Of a stretch of DNA of 16,806 nucleotides, positions 5,765 to 13,561 are shown in pieces (position 1 is the stretch's first letter; every line of letters begins with the position of its first letter). Below the pieces are notes generated by a model. The model ran no database searches. It worked only from the letters and a program-made list of their open reading frames with translations, and had not been told where the DNA came from. This stretch comes from an uncultured Oscillibacter sp. (lineage in GTDB: Bacteria > Bacillota > Clostridia > Oscillospirales > Oscillospiraceae), in assembly GCA_910583785.1 (NCBI GenBank), contig CAJTZK010000022.1, positions 1 through 16,806 on the forward strand, given 5' to 3'. The position numbers and the translations under genes were made by a program.

Positions 5765-8236
5765 TTATACTGTGACGGCCTCGGGGTCGTCCGCTGTTTC
5801 TTCGCTTTCGTTGGCGTTGGCGAAGTCTTCGACCTCCTTGAGCAGCTCAAGGAGCTGTTGCAGGTCTTTGATCTTCTTGAGGTCGACGGGAATGAGCAGT
5901 TTTTGAATGACGACTTGCTTCGCCCCGTTCCCGCCGTCGGAGCTGCCGCCCTTGTTGTCCTTGCCTGCCCCGTCGCCGGAGAGGGAGACCTTCTTCGGGG
6001 GTTCCCGGTCGACGGACGGCTTCGGCTTCTCTGTCTCGATTGCCTGGGCCATGTTGCCCGGAACAGGCTCGACCGCTGCGTTGAGTGAGGTCTTCTCGAG
6101 GACGTTGTTCGCCATGCCGAGACCCTTCTCAATAGCCTGGGCCGGGGCGTTAGAGGCTTTCTCAAGCCCGCCCGCGTAGGTCGTCATTGTCCTCTGACCT
6201 GAGAGAGTCAGGGTCGAGAGCGGGCCCTCTTTCGCGTCGGAGAAGGGGAGCATATTTCGGATGCGCTGCAAGCCGCCCTTGACTGCGTCGACCGCGCCCG
6301 AGAACGCCGATTTGATGCCGTTAGCGAAGGTCGAGATCACCTTCTTCCCGGACTCGTAGAACCAGGAGACGGCCCCGGTGACAGTGTTCTTGACGTTGTT
6401 AAGCCCGGACGTAAAAGCGGCCCTCACGCTCTCGAACCGCTCCCGGACGCCGGAGGCGATATTCATGACGCCGGAGACGAATTTGTCTTTGATCGCGGTG
6501 AGCCGCCCGCCTGTCAGGTTGTCCAGGAAGGAGAAGCCCGCCGTATAGATGCCCTTGACGCCCTCGAGCGCCGCCGCTGCCGCGCCGCGTATGCCGCCGC
6601 CGTGTGACTCGTAGGCGTTCCTCATATTATCCAGCTTCTCGGCGACGGTGTCGCGAGCCGCCCCCATAACGGAGCCGATCACGTTGCCGATGCCGGAGAA
6701 GATCGCCTTCGCAGTCTCGAACGCTGCGCCCAGCTTCTCGCGGAAAAAGTTGAGGATATTGTTGACGAGATTTCGGAACCACTCGCATTTGTTATAGAGC
6801 AGCACGATCGCCGCTATCAGGGCCACGATACCGATGACGACCCATGTGACCGGGTTCGCCAGGAGCGCCGCCGTGAAGCTCCACACGCTTCCTATGAGCG
6901 GCGAGAGCGCCGCCCTTGCTATCCCGAACCCCGCCTTGAGTATCTTGAAGGCGGAGACCGCCTTTGTGATGACGAGGCCCACGCCGCCCACCACGGCGGC
7001 AACGGTGCCCGCTATAGTGAGGAAGCCGCCGATCGCCAGGACGACGAGCATGATGACCCGGACGAGCTCCTGGTTCTCCTCTATCCACGTTCCGACCTTT
7101 GTGAGGACGGTTTCCCCGGTGCTCATGAGGTCGTTGATCGTGGGAAGCAGCGAGTTCCCGATCGACTCCTTGACGTTTTGGATGCGCTGCGTGAGCCGCT
7201 CGAACCGCTCCGGCTCCGTCTCATTGATCGCGTTCGCCATCTCTGTGGCGACGCCTGTGCCAGAGCCGAGGGCGTCGTACATATCGAGGATGTTGCCCTG
7301 TAGGTCGTCGGTCTTGCTGTAGAGCAGGTCGATGAGGGCCACGGCCTCGGTGTCACCGAAGGCTTTTTGCAGCTCCATTTTCTCGGCTGCGTCCATGGTC
7401 TCGCCGAACTTCCCCCGGAGCAAGTCCAGGATTTCGGGCATAGACAGGAGCTGATTGTTTGCGTCTGTGAAGGATAGGCCCAGGGCTTCGCCGCCCTTCG
7501 TTGCCGATCTCAAGAAAGCCTTGTACTTCGTGCCTGCCTCGCTGCCGCTCATGGTAGCCTGTAGCATACCGAGGATAGAGAGCTGTTCCTCGAGGGGGAC
7601 ATTCGATGTCGTTGCCGAAGCGCCGAGTGTCTGGATTGCGCTCGCCATTTGCGAGCCGTCCGTCTTGAATTGCTGCACCGACCGGGCGATACCCGCCGAG
7701 AACATCTCACCAAATTCCAGGTCGGTGAGATCGTCATAGTAGCCCTTGTAGATACCGTAGCCTGTAGCAAAGAGAGACGTCATTTCCCCGATCGTGGACT
7801 TCGTCGCCTTCGCCGTGAGGCCCGAGAGCTCGGTGAACTGGGCGACGCCCTCGTCGGAGAGGGAGGCGATGCCGCTCTTGATGTCATAGGCTGCGCTGAT
7901 GAAGTCGGCCTTTGTCGTTCCGGCCCATTGGTCGGAGAAACTCCGGGCCGCGTCCTCAATGGTTTCCAGGTCTTTGACGCCCAGCGAGGCGAGCTCGCCG
8001 ATCGCCCGGCGCGTCTCGAAGGTGGCCTCGACCGGGGCGAGGACGGCCCCGGTGATTTGTGAGCCCATCTCCTGCATGACCGCCCCCGACTTCGCCACAC
8101 TGCCGAAGGTAGCGCCGAGGGCGTCCATCTTGGACACGTCGGCCCCCACCCGGGAGGCAATACTCGCCATAGGCCCGGAGAGGTTGTCGACCATGTTCAT
8201 GACAAGGGAGAGCTTGAAAACAGACTCTAAACTCAT
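5765..8236 (-). CDS. Tape measure protein
   Basis: This protein sets tail length and is ejected ahead of the DNA. The 823-residue product has the tape-measure core in its N-terminal 380 residues (LSGLTAKATKSTIGEMTSLF, IQTLGASATTSNVPLEEQLS, MLQATMSGSEAGTKYKAFLR). Two long hydrophobic stretches at about 392-426 and 449-481 are probably membrane-inserting. Ala/Gly-rich helical repeats follow, then the GPLSTLTLSGQRTM motif and a charged C-terminal helix. An upstream GTG (8248) in frame overlaps the AAGGAGG ribosome site itself, so I chose the ATG at 8236 (MSLESVFKLS), which lies 11 nt from that site. A protein this size implies a tail of roughly 120 nm by the usual 1.5 Å per residue rule. Confidence 0.95.
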   Translation of the reverse strand: MSLESVFKLSLVMNMVDNLSGPMASIASRVGADVSKMDALGATFGSVAKSGAVMQEMGSQITGAVLAPVEATFETRRAIGELASLGVKDLETIEDAARSFSDQWAGTTKADFISAAYDIKSGIASLSDEGVAQFTELSGLTAKATKSTIGEMTSLFATGYGIYKGYYDDLTDLEFGEMFSAGIARSVQQFKTDGSQMASAIQTLGASATTSNVPLEEQLSILGMLQATMSGSEAGTKYKAFLRSATKGGEALGLSFTDANNQLLSMPEILDLLRGKFGETMDAAEKMELQKAFGDTEAVALIDLLYSKTDDLQGNILDMYDALGSGTGVATEMANAINETEPERFERLTQRIQNVKESIGNSLLPTINDLMSTGETVLTKVGTWIEENQELVRVIMLVVLAIGGFLTIAGTVAAVVGGVGLVITKAVSAFKILKAGFGIARAALSPLIGSVWSFTAALLANPVTWVVIGIVALIAAIVLLYNKCEWFRNLVNNILNFFREKLGAAFETAKAIFSGIGNVIGSVMGAARDTVAEKLDNMRNAYESHGGGIRGAAAAALEGVKGIYTAGFSFLDNLTGGRLTAIKDKFVSGVMNIASGVRERFESVRAAFTSGLNNVKNTVTGAVSWFYESGKKVISTFANGIKSAFSGAVDAVKGGLQRIRNMLPFSDAKEGPLSTLTLSGQRTMTTYAGGLEKASNAPAQAIEKGLGMANNVLEKTSLNAAVEPVPGNMAQAIETEKPKPSVDREPPKKVSLSGDGAGKDNKGGSSDGGNGAKQVVIQKLLIPVDLKKIKDLQQLLELLKEVEDFANANESEETADDPEAVTV

Positions 8237-8299
8237 GTGACCGCTCACCTCCTTCGTGTAGTTTGGAGGCTGTCCGAAGAAACGACCGCGCCGCCCGGG

Positions 8300-8880
8300 T
8301 CAGTCCGAGGAGAAGACCTCGGAGATCGCCCGGGCGACGATGTCCTGCTCGAGCCGCTGGATGAACCGCGCCTTCGCGAGATAGTCCAGCAGTTCGCCGA
8401 AGTCGTCGATCGCTTCGGGGTCAAAGTGCTCTAAAAGAGGCGGGGGGACATAGCGGTATATCTCGAGGAGGGCGCTCTCCGTGAGGCTCTCCTTTATCCC
8501 CGCGACCTTCTCTCTTAGAGCTTCTTCAAATTTACCCCGTCAGTGAGGCCCAGGAGCTCGGTGAGCTTGTTCCCGATGGTGATCGCGACGCCGGGATATT
8601 CCTCCATATCGGCGGTGAGACGGTCTCTGTCCTCGTCGACGACCGCGTCCAGCATGAAGGTCTTACTCGCCTTCGTCATGCCGATCTTGGAGGCCGTCTT
8701 GATGTAGCGGTCGTAGCTGGGGACGCTGGGCCGCTTGAAGTGATAGGAGAAGTCCTTCGACTCCTCATCATCGACGGGGACGGTGACGCTCACCTTGTAG
8801 ACCTTGCCGTACTTCTGCCGCATAGCCTCGGCGGAGTCGGGGGCGGGGTTGGTGCCTTCATTCTTCTTGATGTCTTCCAT
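8300..8880 (-). CDS. Tail assembly chaperone, long product by programmed -1 frameshift (fusion)
   Basis: Slipping one base back at AAATTTG joins codon 118 of the short chaperone to a -1 frame that begins GAA GAA GCT and runs 75 codons to the TGA at 8300-8302. The fusion is 193 residues. The added part reads EEALREKVAGIKESLTESAL, then IYRYVPPPLLEHFDPEAIDD, and ends VARAISEVFSSD. It is acidic and helical, as expected of the 'T' part of G/GT-type chaperones. The -1 frame has no ATG, GTG or TTG codon and no ribosome site, so it can hardly be translated independently. The product is inferred from sequence and from the conserved tail frameshift in long-tailed phages. Confidence 0.85.
8515..8880 (-). 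CDS. Tail assembly chaperone, short (zero-frame) product, Mu gp41-type
   Basis: A 121-residue chaperone that coats the tape measure and recruits tube subunits during tail assembly. It lies between tube and tape measure, the fixed position for this class. Visible family features are FSYHFKRPSVPSYDRYIKTA, MTKASKTFMLDAVV and the C-terminal YPGVAITIGNKLTELLGL. The ATG at 8880 has a GGAGGT ribosome site. Near the 3' end the gene carries a slippery heptamer at 8527-8533 leading into a -1 frame that stays open for 75 codons, so this is the shorter of two expected products. Confidence 0.9.
   Translation of the reverse strand: MEDIKKNEGTNPAPDSAEAMRQKYGKVYKVSVTVPVDDEESKDFSYHFKRPSVPSYDRYIKTASKIGMTKASKTFMLDAVVDEDRDRLTADMEEYPGVAITIGNKLTELLGLTDGVNLKKL
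8527..8533 (-). promoter_or_regulatory. Programmed -1 ribosomal frameshift site (slippery heptamer AAATTTG)
   Basis: The zero frame reads GTA AAT TTG, giving the classical X XXY YYZ form A AAT TTG. In the -1 frame the nearest upstream stop is TGA at 8540-8542. In the zero frame the TAA is at 8515-8517. The shift must therefore happen between them, in about 8 codons, and the heptamer sits inside that stretch. I did not establish a stimulatory stem or pseudoknot downstream. Confidence 0.85.
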
Positions 8881-8930
8881 GTGTTAATACCTCCGTTTTT
8901 CTCGAATTAGTTGAGACGGCGCGGTGTGCG

Positions 8931-9368
8931 TTAAACGGGCTCGACGCCGTCCTCCACAATGCCGCCGACGATCATGAAGTCGATGTCGACGGTGAGGGTC
9001 TTGTCACCCTGGGCCGCTTTGTGGCTGCGCTTGACGAAGACGACCCGCTTGAGCTCGTCGATGCGTGTCCGTCCCCCAGGGTTGCCGTAGGAGACGACCA
9101 CGGAGGGGAGCTCCACGCCATAAAAGGGTGTGCCCGTGGCTTTGCAGTAGTCCAGGACGTCGTCGTAGTCGTCGCGGAGCATGGACACTTTGCCCGAACT
9201 CTTATAGTTGCCCTTGCCATAGCCCCGGGGCCTGTAGCCCCTGCCGTAGGACTCCTCCATCTCCTGCTCGTCGTCGTAGCTGATCTCCTGGACGACGAGG
9301 TTCAAGCCGGGGAGTTTGACGTCGACGTCGCCCCATCCGTAGTTGATGCCGTTGACCTTGATGCTCAT
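8931..9368 (-). CDS. Tail tube protein
   Basis: The inner tube subunit, stacked as rings inside the sheath and forming the DNA channel. The 145-residue protein follows the sheath directly, as usual. It begins MSIKVNGINYGWGDVDVKLPG, has a beta-rich body (ISYDDEQEMEESYGRGYRPRG, SGKVSMLRDDYDDVL) and ends with the strand pattern KTLTVDIDFMIVGGIVEDG. The length fits myovirus tube proteins. A strong AAGGAGG ribosome site 10 nt before the ATG at 9368 fits a high copy number. A 50-nt gap without visible signals follows before the chaperone gene. Confidence 0.9.
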   Translation of the reverse strand: MSIKVNGINYGWGDVDVKLPGLNLVVQEISYDDEQEMEESYGRGYRPRGYGKGNYKSSGKVSMLRDDYDDVLDYCKATGTPFYGVELPSVVVSYGNPGGRTRIDELKRVVFVKRSHKAAQGDKTLTVDIDFMIVGGIVEDGVEPV

Positions 9369-9388
9369 AAAGTTTTGGCCTCCTTCCT

Positions 9389-10873
9389 TTAGGCGGTGGG
9401 CCGACGCCGGGCGAGGTTGATATAGACCTCGCGGATGTAGCCCCGGGACAGGTAGCGGATTTTCACGCGCATGGTCTCGTCCTCGATGAAGGTTTCCTCG
9501 TGCCCTTCCATGACAATGATCTCGGCGGCACTGATCTCCTTCGCGTCGATCATGCGCTGCAAGGGCTCAAAGAGGAACTTCGCCCGGGTTTCAAGCTCGC
9601 CCTGGATGTCCTCGAGATCAATGTCGTCGTTCATGAGGTCGAGGCCCTTCTTCCGGGTCTCCCGGATGATCTTGTTCAGAACGCGGACATCCTCGGCGTA
9701 GCGGTAGTCGCTGCCGTCCGGGGAGAGCATCTTCGTGTGATAGACGAAGTAGTCGTCCTTCCCGTCATACTCCCGGAAGGTGAGGAAGCCCGCGAGGTCG
9801 AGCAGCTCGATGATGTCGTTGTCCAGCTCCACGGGGAGCGTCTGCTCGAGCTTCGTCTTGCGGATGCCGAAGCCCGCCTCCTCCCGGGTCTTGCCGATGG
9901 AGGTCTGGACGCTGGACTTCGCATAGAGGCCGGAGACGAGGCCCGCGAGGTTGACGATCTTCTTCGAGCCGTCCAGCTTGACGAGACGGCCCCAGGCGGT
10001 GACGACCTGGATGTTGTAGTTCCTCACCTTCTTCGCCTTCGCCTCCATCTCCAGGGCCCAGTCGGTGAGATCGCCCTCCTCGCCGCCTCCGCCCAGGACG
10101 GGGCCAGCTCCGCCGCCCTCGCTGGGCGTGGGGAACCCGGCCTCCATGACGAAGAACATCGGCTTGTGGAAGATCTCAAAGAGCTGGGCTTGCGCCTCGC
10201 CGACCGCTTGCCAGAGGGCGAGATCGCTCTCGCCGACGATGTGGACGAACTCGTACTCCTCGGCGAAGTTTTGGAGCTTCGTGATCGCGTTGAGGACGTC
10301 CCCGTTCGTCATGGTCGGGGCGGTGGTGGCGAAGGTGTAGGTGTCATTCACAAGGAACGAGCTCGGCTTCTGATCTTCCTCCGCCGCCTCGGTGAATTGG
10401 AGCTTGAGCCCCGTCCCCTCGAGCTCATACTCGCCCGTCACGGGGACGGTGATCTCGTCGGTGAAGCTGCTCCCGCCGTCGATGGAGACGGTGAAGGCGG
10501 CGGTATTCAGTCCGCCCTGGGCGGTGATCTTCACCACGACGGAGAAGGCGTTCGTCGGGGAGCCGTCGACCGTCATTGTGCCGCCGCCGTCCCCCGTCCG
10601 CTTGACCTCGCCCAGCTCGCCCGCCGTGGTGGCAGAGACCGGGAGACAATAGATGCGGTTCGCGCCGAACTGGACGGAGTCCATGACGGCGTCAGCCAGG
10701 GGGGACAGGCCGAGGCGGCTCTTGATCTGTCCGGCGTCCATGGCCCCCGTTACGACGATGGGGGTGTCGGAGACCACGGGGGAGACGCCGATCTTGAGAT
10801 GCCGCCCGTCGCCCGTGGCGGTGGCGAAACCGAGGTTCTTGTCTTTGATTTCATGCTTGACATCTCGGAGCAT
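9389..10873 (-). CDS. Contractile tail sheath protein (DUF2586-type)
   Basis: The outer contractile sheath of the tail, which shortens to drive the tube through the cell envelope. The 494-residue protein has the DUF2586 layout. An N-terminal domain reads KIGVSPVVSDTPIVVTGAMD, and FGANRIYCLPV precedes a beta-sandwich insertion (about 95-205, with SIDGGSSFTDEITVP). The central alpha/beta domain includes FAEEYEFVHIVGES and a Gly-rich loop near residue 270. The C-terminus, MRVKIRYLSRGYIREVYINL, is the conserved sheath interlock region. An AAGGAGG ribosome site precedes the ATG. Its presence shows that the phage is a myovirus. Confidence 0.92.
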   Translation of the reverse strand: MLRDVKHEIKDKNLGFATATGDGRHLKIGVSPVVSDTPIVVTGAMDAGQIKSRLGLSPLADAVMDSVQFGANRIYCLPVSATTAGELGEVKRTGDGGGTMTVDGSPTNAFSVVVKITAQGGLNTAAFTVSIDGGSSFTDEITVPVTGEYELEGTGLKLQFTEAAEEDQKPSSFLVNDTYTFATTAPTMTNGDVLNAITKLQNFAEEYEFVHIVGESDLALWQAVGEAQAQLFEIFHKPMFFVMEAGFPTPSEGGGAGPVLGGGGEEGDLTDWALEMEAKAKKVRNYNIQVVTAWGRLVKLDGSKKIVNLAGLVSGLYAKSSVQTSIGKTREEAGFGIRKTKLEQTLPVELDNDIIELLDLAGFLTFREYDGKDDYFVYHTKMLSPDGSDYRYAEDVRVLNKIIRETRKKGLDLMNDDIDLEDIQGELETRAKFLFEPLQRMIDAKEISAAEIIVMEGHEETFIEDETMRVKIRYLSRGYIREVYINLARRRPTA

Positions 10874-11139
10874 TACTTCCCCGCCTCCTTCTTAGCGGCC
10901 CCACTCATAGGGGCCGAGGTGAACTTCTCGACCGCCTCGAGGAACTCCTTCTCGGTGACGGTCTTCCCGGGCTTCCAGCCTTCGGCGGCGCACACGCCCA
11001 CGAAGACGGCCCGCTTGACCTTCTTCTCGTCGCGGAGCTGCTCGATCGTGAAGACCTTCGGGGCCTCCGCCCCGGGGCTCCCGGTCTGCTGCTCCGCCGT
11101 GACCGGGCTCTCGGGCCCGGTGGTTTTCTTGTTAGCCAT
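10873..11139 (-). CDS. Small unknown protein preceding the tail sheath
   Basis: An 88-residue protein: a flexible Pro/Glu/Gly-rich N-terminus (about 1-27), then a compact helical part with FTIEQLRDEKKVKRAVFVG and GKTVTEKEFLEAVEKF. The pattern (a short helix starting with T-x-EQL, a middle strand or helix, then a T-x-x-EF helix) recurs in small proteins next to the sheath in other Mu/P2-like phages, but I cannot name a function. Its ATG lies inside the end of the previous gene (8-nt overlap), and its stop overlaps the sheath ATG as TAATG, so it is clearly part of the tail operon. Confidence 0.7.
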   Translation of the reverse strand: MANKKTTGPESPVTAEQQTGSPGAEAPKVFTIEQLRDEKKVKRAVFVGVCAAEGWKPGKTVTEKEFLEAVEKFTSAPMSGAAKKEAGK

Positions 11140-11653
11140 GTGTAGGCTCCTTTCCGTTGTCTTTCTCGATGGCTGCGATCTCGACGCGAGTGAGCGGGCC
11201 GAAGCCGGTGTCCTTGTATAGACCGCCCTGGAAGGTGATCGCCACTTGAACGGCGACTTGTGCCTTGAGTATGGAGTCGTCCTTGTTCACCCAGTCCGCG
11301 CCCTCGACCTCAATCGGGACATGGTCGCCATTGACGAAGATGCCCCGGTCGAGGCTTGCGAGGAATTTCTCAAATATGGCCTCGACGGCGTCGTCCGTGT
11401 AGTCGCCGATCGTCACGGTGAAAGTCAAATTTCGGTTGAAGACCTTCCGCCTCTTTTTCTGCGCTCCCTCTTGGTCTTTATAGAGTGTTTTGGAGCCGTT
11501 TCGGGAGATGGTCTCCTGCTCGAATATGACCGCGCCGACGTGGCTCTCTTGACTTTTCTCGAGACCCTTGATGGTGGTGTAGGGCTTGGACTTGAGCCCG
11601 GCCTCCTTGAGCTTTGCGATCAAATACGCCTTGCTCTCGCTGTATAGCGACAT
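11132..11653 (-). CDS. Putative tail terminator / neck protein (Mu gp37 position)
   Basis: A 173-residue soluble alpha/beta protein with no recognised catalytic motif. Its place between the gpG-type completion protein and the sheath region is where Mu-like phages encode a tail terminator. The pattern (N-terminal helix, TTIKGLEKSQE, a beta strand NLTFTVTIGDYTDDAVEAIFEKFL, then a strand VQVAITFQGGLYKD) is compatible with a terminator-like fold. It starts 1 nt after the previous stop and overlaps the next gene by 8 nt, so it is tightly coupled within the operon. The specific role is inferred from position. Confidence 0.55.
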   Translation of the reverse strand: MSLYSESKAYLIAKLKEAGLKSKPYTTIKGLEKSQESHVGAVIFEQETISRNGSKTLYKDQEGAQKKRRKVFNRNLTFTVTIGDYTDDAVEAIFEKFLASLDRGIFVNGDHVPIEVEGADWVNKDDSILKAQVAVQVAITFQGGLYKDTGFGPLTRVEIAAIEKDNGKEPTHG

Positions 11654-11654
11654 A

Positions 11655-12152
11655 CTACTCGCTCCCCTCTATGAAGTCCTCGACGGTGGCCTTGATCTCC
11701 TCCATATCCTCCTCCGAGAGGCCCAGGAAGGGCCGGGCCGGGATGGAGACCTTGACCTGCTTCTTCGTCACCCAGCGCCCGCCCACCTGGAAGCGGAGCC
11801 CCTTTCGGGTCTTCGCCCGGATAGTCCGCCCGGGTTCGCCGAATTGGTGCGTCGCCCCGTGTTTGACGTTGGTGCCGACCGCGAAGCCCTTCTCGTCCGA
11901 GTAGGATTTGATAGAGTTTCGGAGCTGTGCCGAGTCGATGAGGGTCTTCCCGCCCACGGTCGCGGCCCGGATGGAGGTCTTCCACCTCCTGCCGTCCGGC
12001 CCCTTGCTTCGCCGGAACCGCTCAAGCGTAGACTCCCGGGCGCTCTCGGCGAGGGCTGCGTTGAGGTTCTTTCGGTCGAGTTCCGAGTAGGCCCTCATTC
12101 TGCGGAGCAGCGCGGAGACGTCGCCGTCGAGCCTTATGCTTGTACCGGGCAT
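11655..12152 (-). CDS. Phage virion morphogenesis protein, Mu gpG / P2 gpS type (tail completion)
   Basis: A 165-residue protein of the Phage_tail_S / virion morphogenesis family, needed to finish the tail so that it can join the head. Characteristic parts are the basic N-terminal helix (LDRKNLNAALAESAREST), the FRRSKGPDGRRWK segment, TLIDSAQLRNSI, the ATHQFGEPGRTI motif, and the C-terminal IPARPFLGLSEEDMEEI, which is nearly diagnostic. The ATG at 12152 follows the gp36-type stop by 6 nt. The ribosome site is a modest GAAGGGA, weaker than its neighbours, so expression may depend on coupling to upstream translation. Confidence 0.92.
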   Translation of the reverse strand: MPGTSIRLDGDVSALLRRMRAYSELDRKNLNAALAESARESTLERFRRSKGPDGRRWKTSIRAATVGGKTLIDSAQLRNSIKSYSDEKGFAVGTNVKHGATHQFGEPGRTIRAKTRKGLRFQVGGRWVTKKQVKVSIPARPFLGLSEEDMEEIKATVEDFIEGSE

Positions 12153-12158
12153 ATTAGA

Positions 12159-12620
12159 TTACATTCCCTTCATACTCCCCCGGCTGAATAGCCGGGGGTT
12201 CGACTTTGCCGCGAAGCCCGTCGCGGCGGCGGAGGCCGGGTCGCCGCCCCCCTCCCCAGTGCCGATGTTGACCTTCCCCTCGGCGACGAGGGTGAGGTAC
12301 TTGACCGCCGCGTTGTAGCGGTTGAGGTAGTTCTTCTCGGACTCGCCCTCGTCAATCCCAATGCGGGAATAGAGGTTATAGATCGCGATGTCCTTCGAGA
12401 ACTTGTTCAACACTCTCGGAACCGGGTCAAAGGGGACTTTGTAGCGTTTGGCGAGGTAGCCGTCGATCTCGGCGTCGGCGTCGGCGATCGCCATGTCGAT
12501 GATGGGCCCGATCTTCGCCTCACGCTCGGCCTTGTCCTCCTCGAAGGTGTCGCCGATGATGGCGTTGAGGGCGTCGTCCTTGAGCATTTCCCGGACTTCG
12601 GCCCTTGTGCTGTAGCTCAT
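12159..12620 (-). CDS. Mu gp36-type head-tail connector (DUF1320)
   Basis: The 153-residue protein has the DUF1320 pattern: an N-terminal YSTRAEVREMLKDDALNAII, a central helix with ADADAEIDGYLAKRY, then VPRVLNKFSKDIAIYNLYSR and KNYLNRYNAAVKYL. Members sit after the major head protein in Mu-like phages and are thought to act as neck adaptors between portal and tail. The last 25 residues (GGGDPASAAATGF and so on) are flexible and small-residue rich. The extreme 3' end of the gene encodes a perfect GC-rich hairpin (listed separately) just ahead of the next gene's ribosome site. The start at 12620 is well supported by an AAGGAGGG ribosome site. Confidence 0.88.
   Translation of the reverse strand: MSYSTRAEVREMLKDDALNAIIGDTFEEDKAEREAKIGPIIDMAIADADAEIDGYLAKRYKVPFDPVPRVLNKFSKDIAIYNLYSRIGIDEGESEKNYLNRYNAAVKYLTLVAEGKVNIGTGEGGGDPASAAATGFAAKSNPRLFSRGSMKGM
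12177..12198 (-). other. Perfect 9-bp GC-rich hairpin at the end of the gp36-type gene
   Basis: CCCCCGGCT (12177-12185) and AGCCGGGGG (12190-12198) pair perfectly around a 4-nt loop. It lies within the last codons of the gp36-type gene, about 25 nt before the gpG-type ATG on the minus strand. No U-run follows, so it is not a standard terminator. It could affect mRNA stability or coupling between the two genes, or be an accident of GC-rich coding DNA. Confidence 0.5.
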
Positions 12621-12643
12621 AGGGCTCCCTCCTTATGTGGGCC

Positions 12644-13534
12644 TTATCCCTTGGCGCTGCCGTCGCTTCCAAAAGCCATTTGCCAGAACCCGAAGCCCGC
12701 GTTCCCCCGGCTGTCCGCGCCATAGAGGAATTGCTTCTTCATGAAGACGTTGTCGTCGGTCTCGGCGGTCTTGCTCACGAACTTCGCCTTCTTGCGCTCC
12801 TGGTAGATGAGGGGCTTGAGGGGGCGAGAGGTAGAGAGCAGATACCATGCGGAGTCATGCCCGGCGAGCTGGGGGACGACGAGGGGCTTCGCGGTGCCCT
12901 GCATCGTGTTCCGGGTGCCGTTGATGAAGTCAGCGACGAGGATGTCCCGGGCCTTCGCTTCGAGGGCGGGCGGGACGACGAGGGTGTCGGGGATAATGTT
13001 CAGCGCCCGGCCCTTCGCGTTGGTGAGGCTCATCATGCCCGCCCGGGCGGCGATGTACGCCTCGAGGGAGAGCGGCGCGGTGCCCATATTGGAGACGACC
13101 TTCTTCCCGATCTCGTGCTTGTCGGAGAAGAAGGGCTTCCCGTCGTAGCACTTCGCGGCGAAGCCGGAGGCCAGCAGCGCGAAGACGAGCTCGTCGGGGT
13201 GTACGGCTGCGGACTGGGCCAGCATCTCGACCGAGGGATTATAGAGACTGATCTTGTCGTCCTCGATCGCGTTTCGGTCAATGCCGATCGTGAGCTCGAA
13301 GTCCTTGTTCCTGATGGTGTAGCCGGAGGCGGTGAGGTTCTGGATTTCGCGGTCGCCGATCCACTCCCTCATTCCGGGGATGTCCCCGAGCCAGGCGTAG
13401 GTTTCGGAGTCGGTGGTGGACGGGGTGACGGTGGCGATCTGCTTGTAGAGCGGGTCGACCGTGGTGAGGGCCTTGTTGAACAGGGTGTTAAACCCGACAT
13501 AGATGCCCCTCAAATTCTGGGGATTGACAATCAT
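12644..13534 (-). CDS. Major head (capsid) protein, Mu T-type
   Basis: The main shell protein, an HK97-fold subunit in the Mu gpT group. The 296-residue product matches gpT in length (about 305) and pattern: N-terminal NPQNLRGIYVGFNTLFNKAL, then YAWLGDIPGMREWIGDRE, NKDFELTIGIDRNAIEDD, FFSDKHE, and a C-terminal GNAGFGFWQMAFGS. The ribosome site TTAGGAGGAATTAG before the ATG at 13534 is one of the strongest in the window, consistent with a protein made in hundreds of copies per virion. It sits 27 nt after the decoration gene and 23 nt before the gp36-type gene. Confidence 0.95.
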   Translation of the reverse strand: MIVNPQNLRGIYVGFNTLFNKALTTVDPLYKQIATVTPSTTDSETYAWLGDIPGMREWIGDREIQNLTASGYTIRNKDFELTIGIDRNAIEDDKISLYNPSVEMLAQSAAVHPDELVFALLASGFAAKCYDGKPFFSDKHEIGKKVVSNMGTAPLSLEAYIAARAGMMSLTNAKGRALNIIPDTLVVPPALEAKARDILVADFINGTRNTMQGTAKPLVVPQLAGHDSAWYLLSTSRPLKPLIYQERKKAKFVSKTAETDDNVFMKKQFLYGADSRGNAGFGFWQMAFGSDGSAKG

Positions 13535-13561
13535 GATCTAATTCCTCCTAATTCTCGGATT

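Noticed and set aside
8237..8248. GTG at 8248 as the tape measure start
   Set aside because: This GTG overlaps the AAGGAGG ribosome site. The ATG at 8236 is correctly spaced from it.
9500..11221. Plus-strand open frame of 573 codons opposite the sheath and small-protein genes
   Set aside because: It is antisense to the well-supported DUF2586-type sheath. The translation is low in complexity (Asp, Leu, Arg and Val rich), as expected from the reverse complement of a GC-rich gene, and it has no ribosome site.
12177..12198. Rho-independent terminator
   Set aside because: The stem is perfect, but no U-run follows on either strand and the operon continues.
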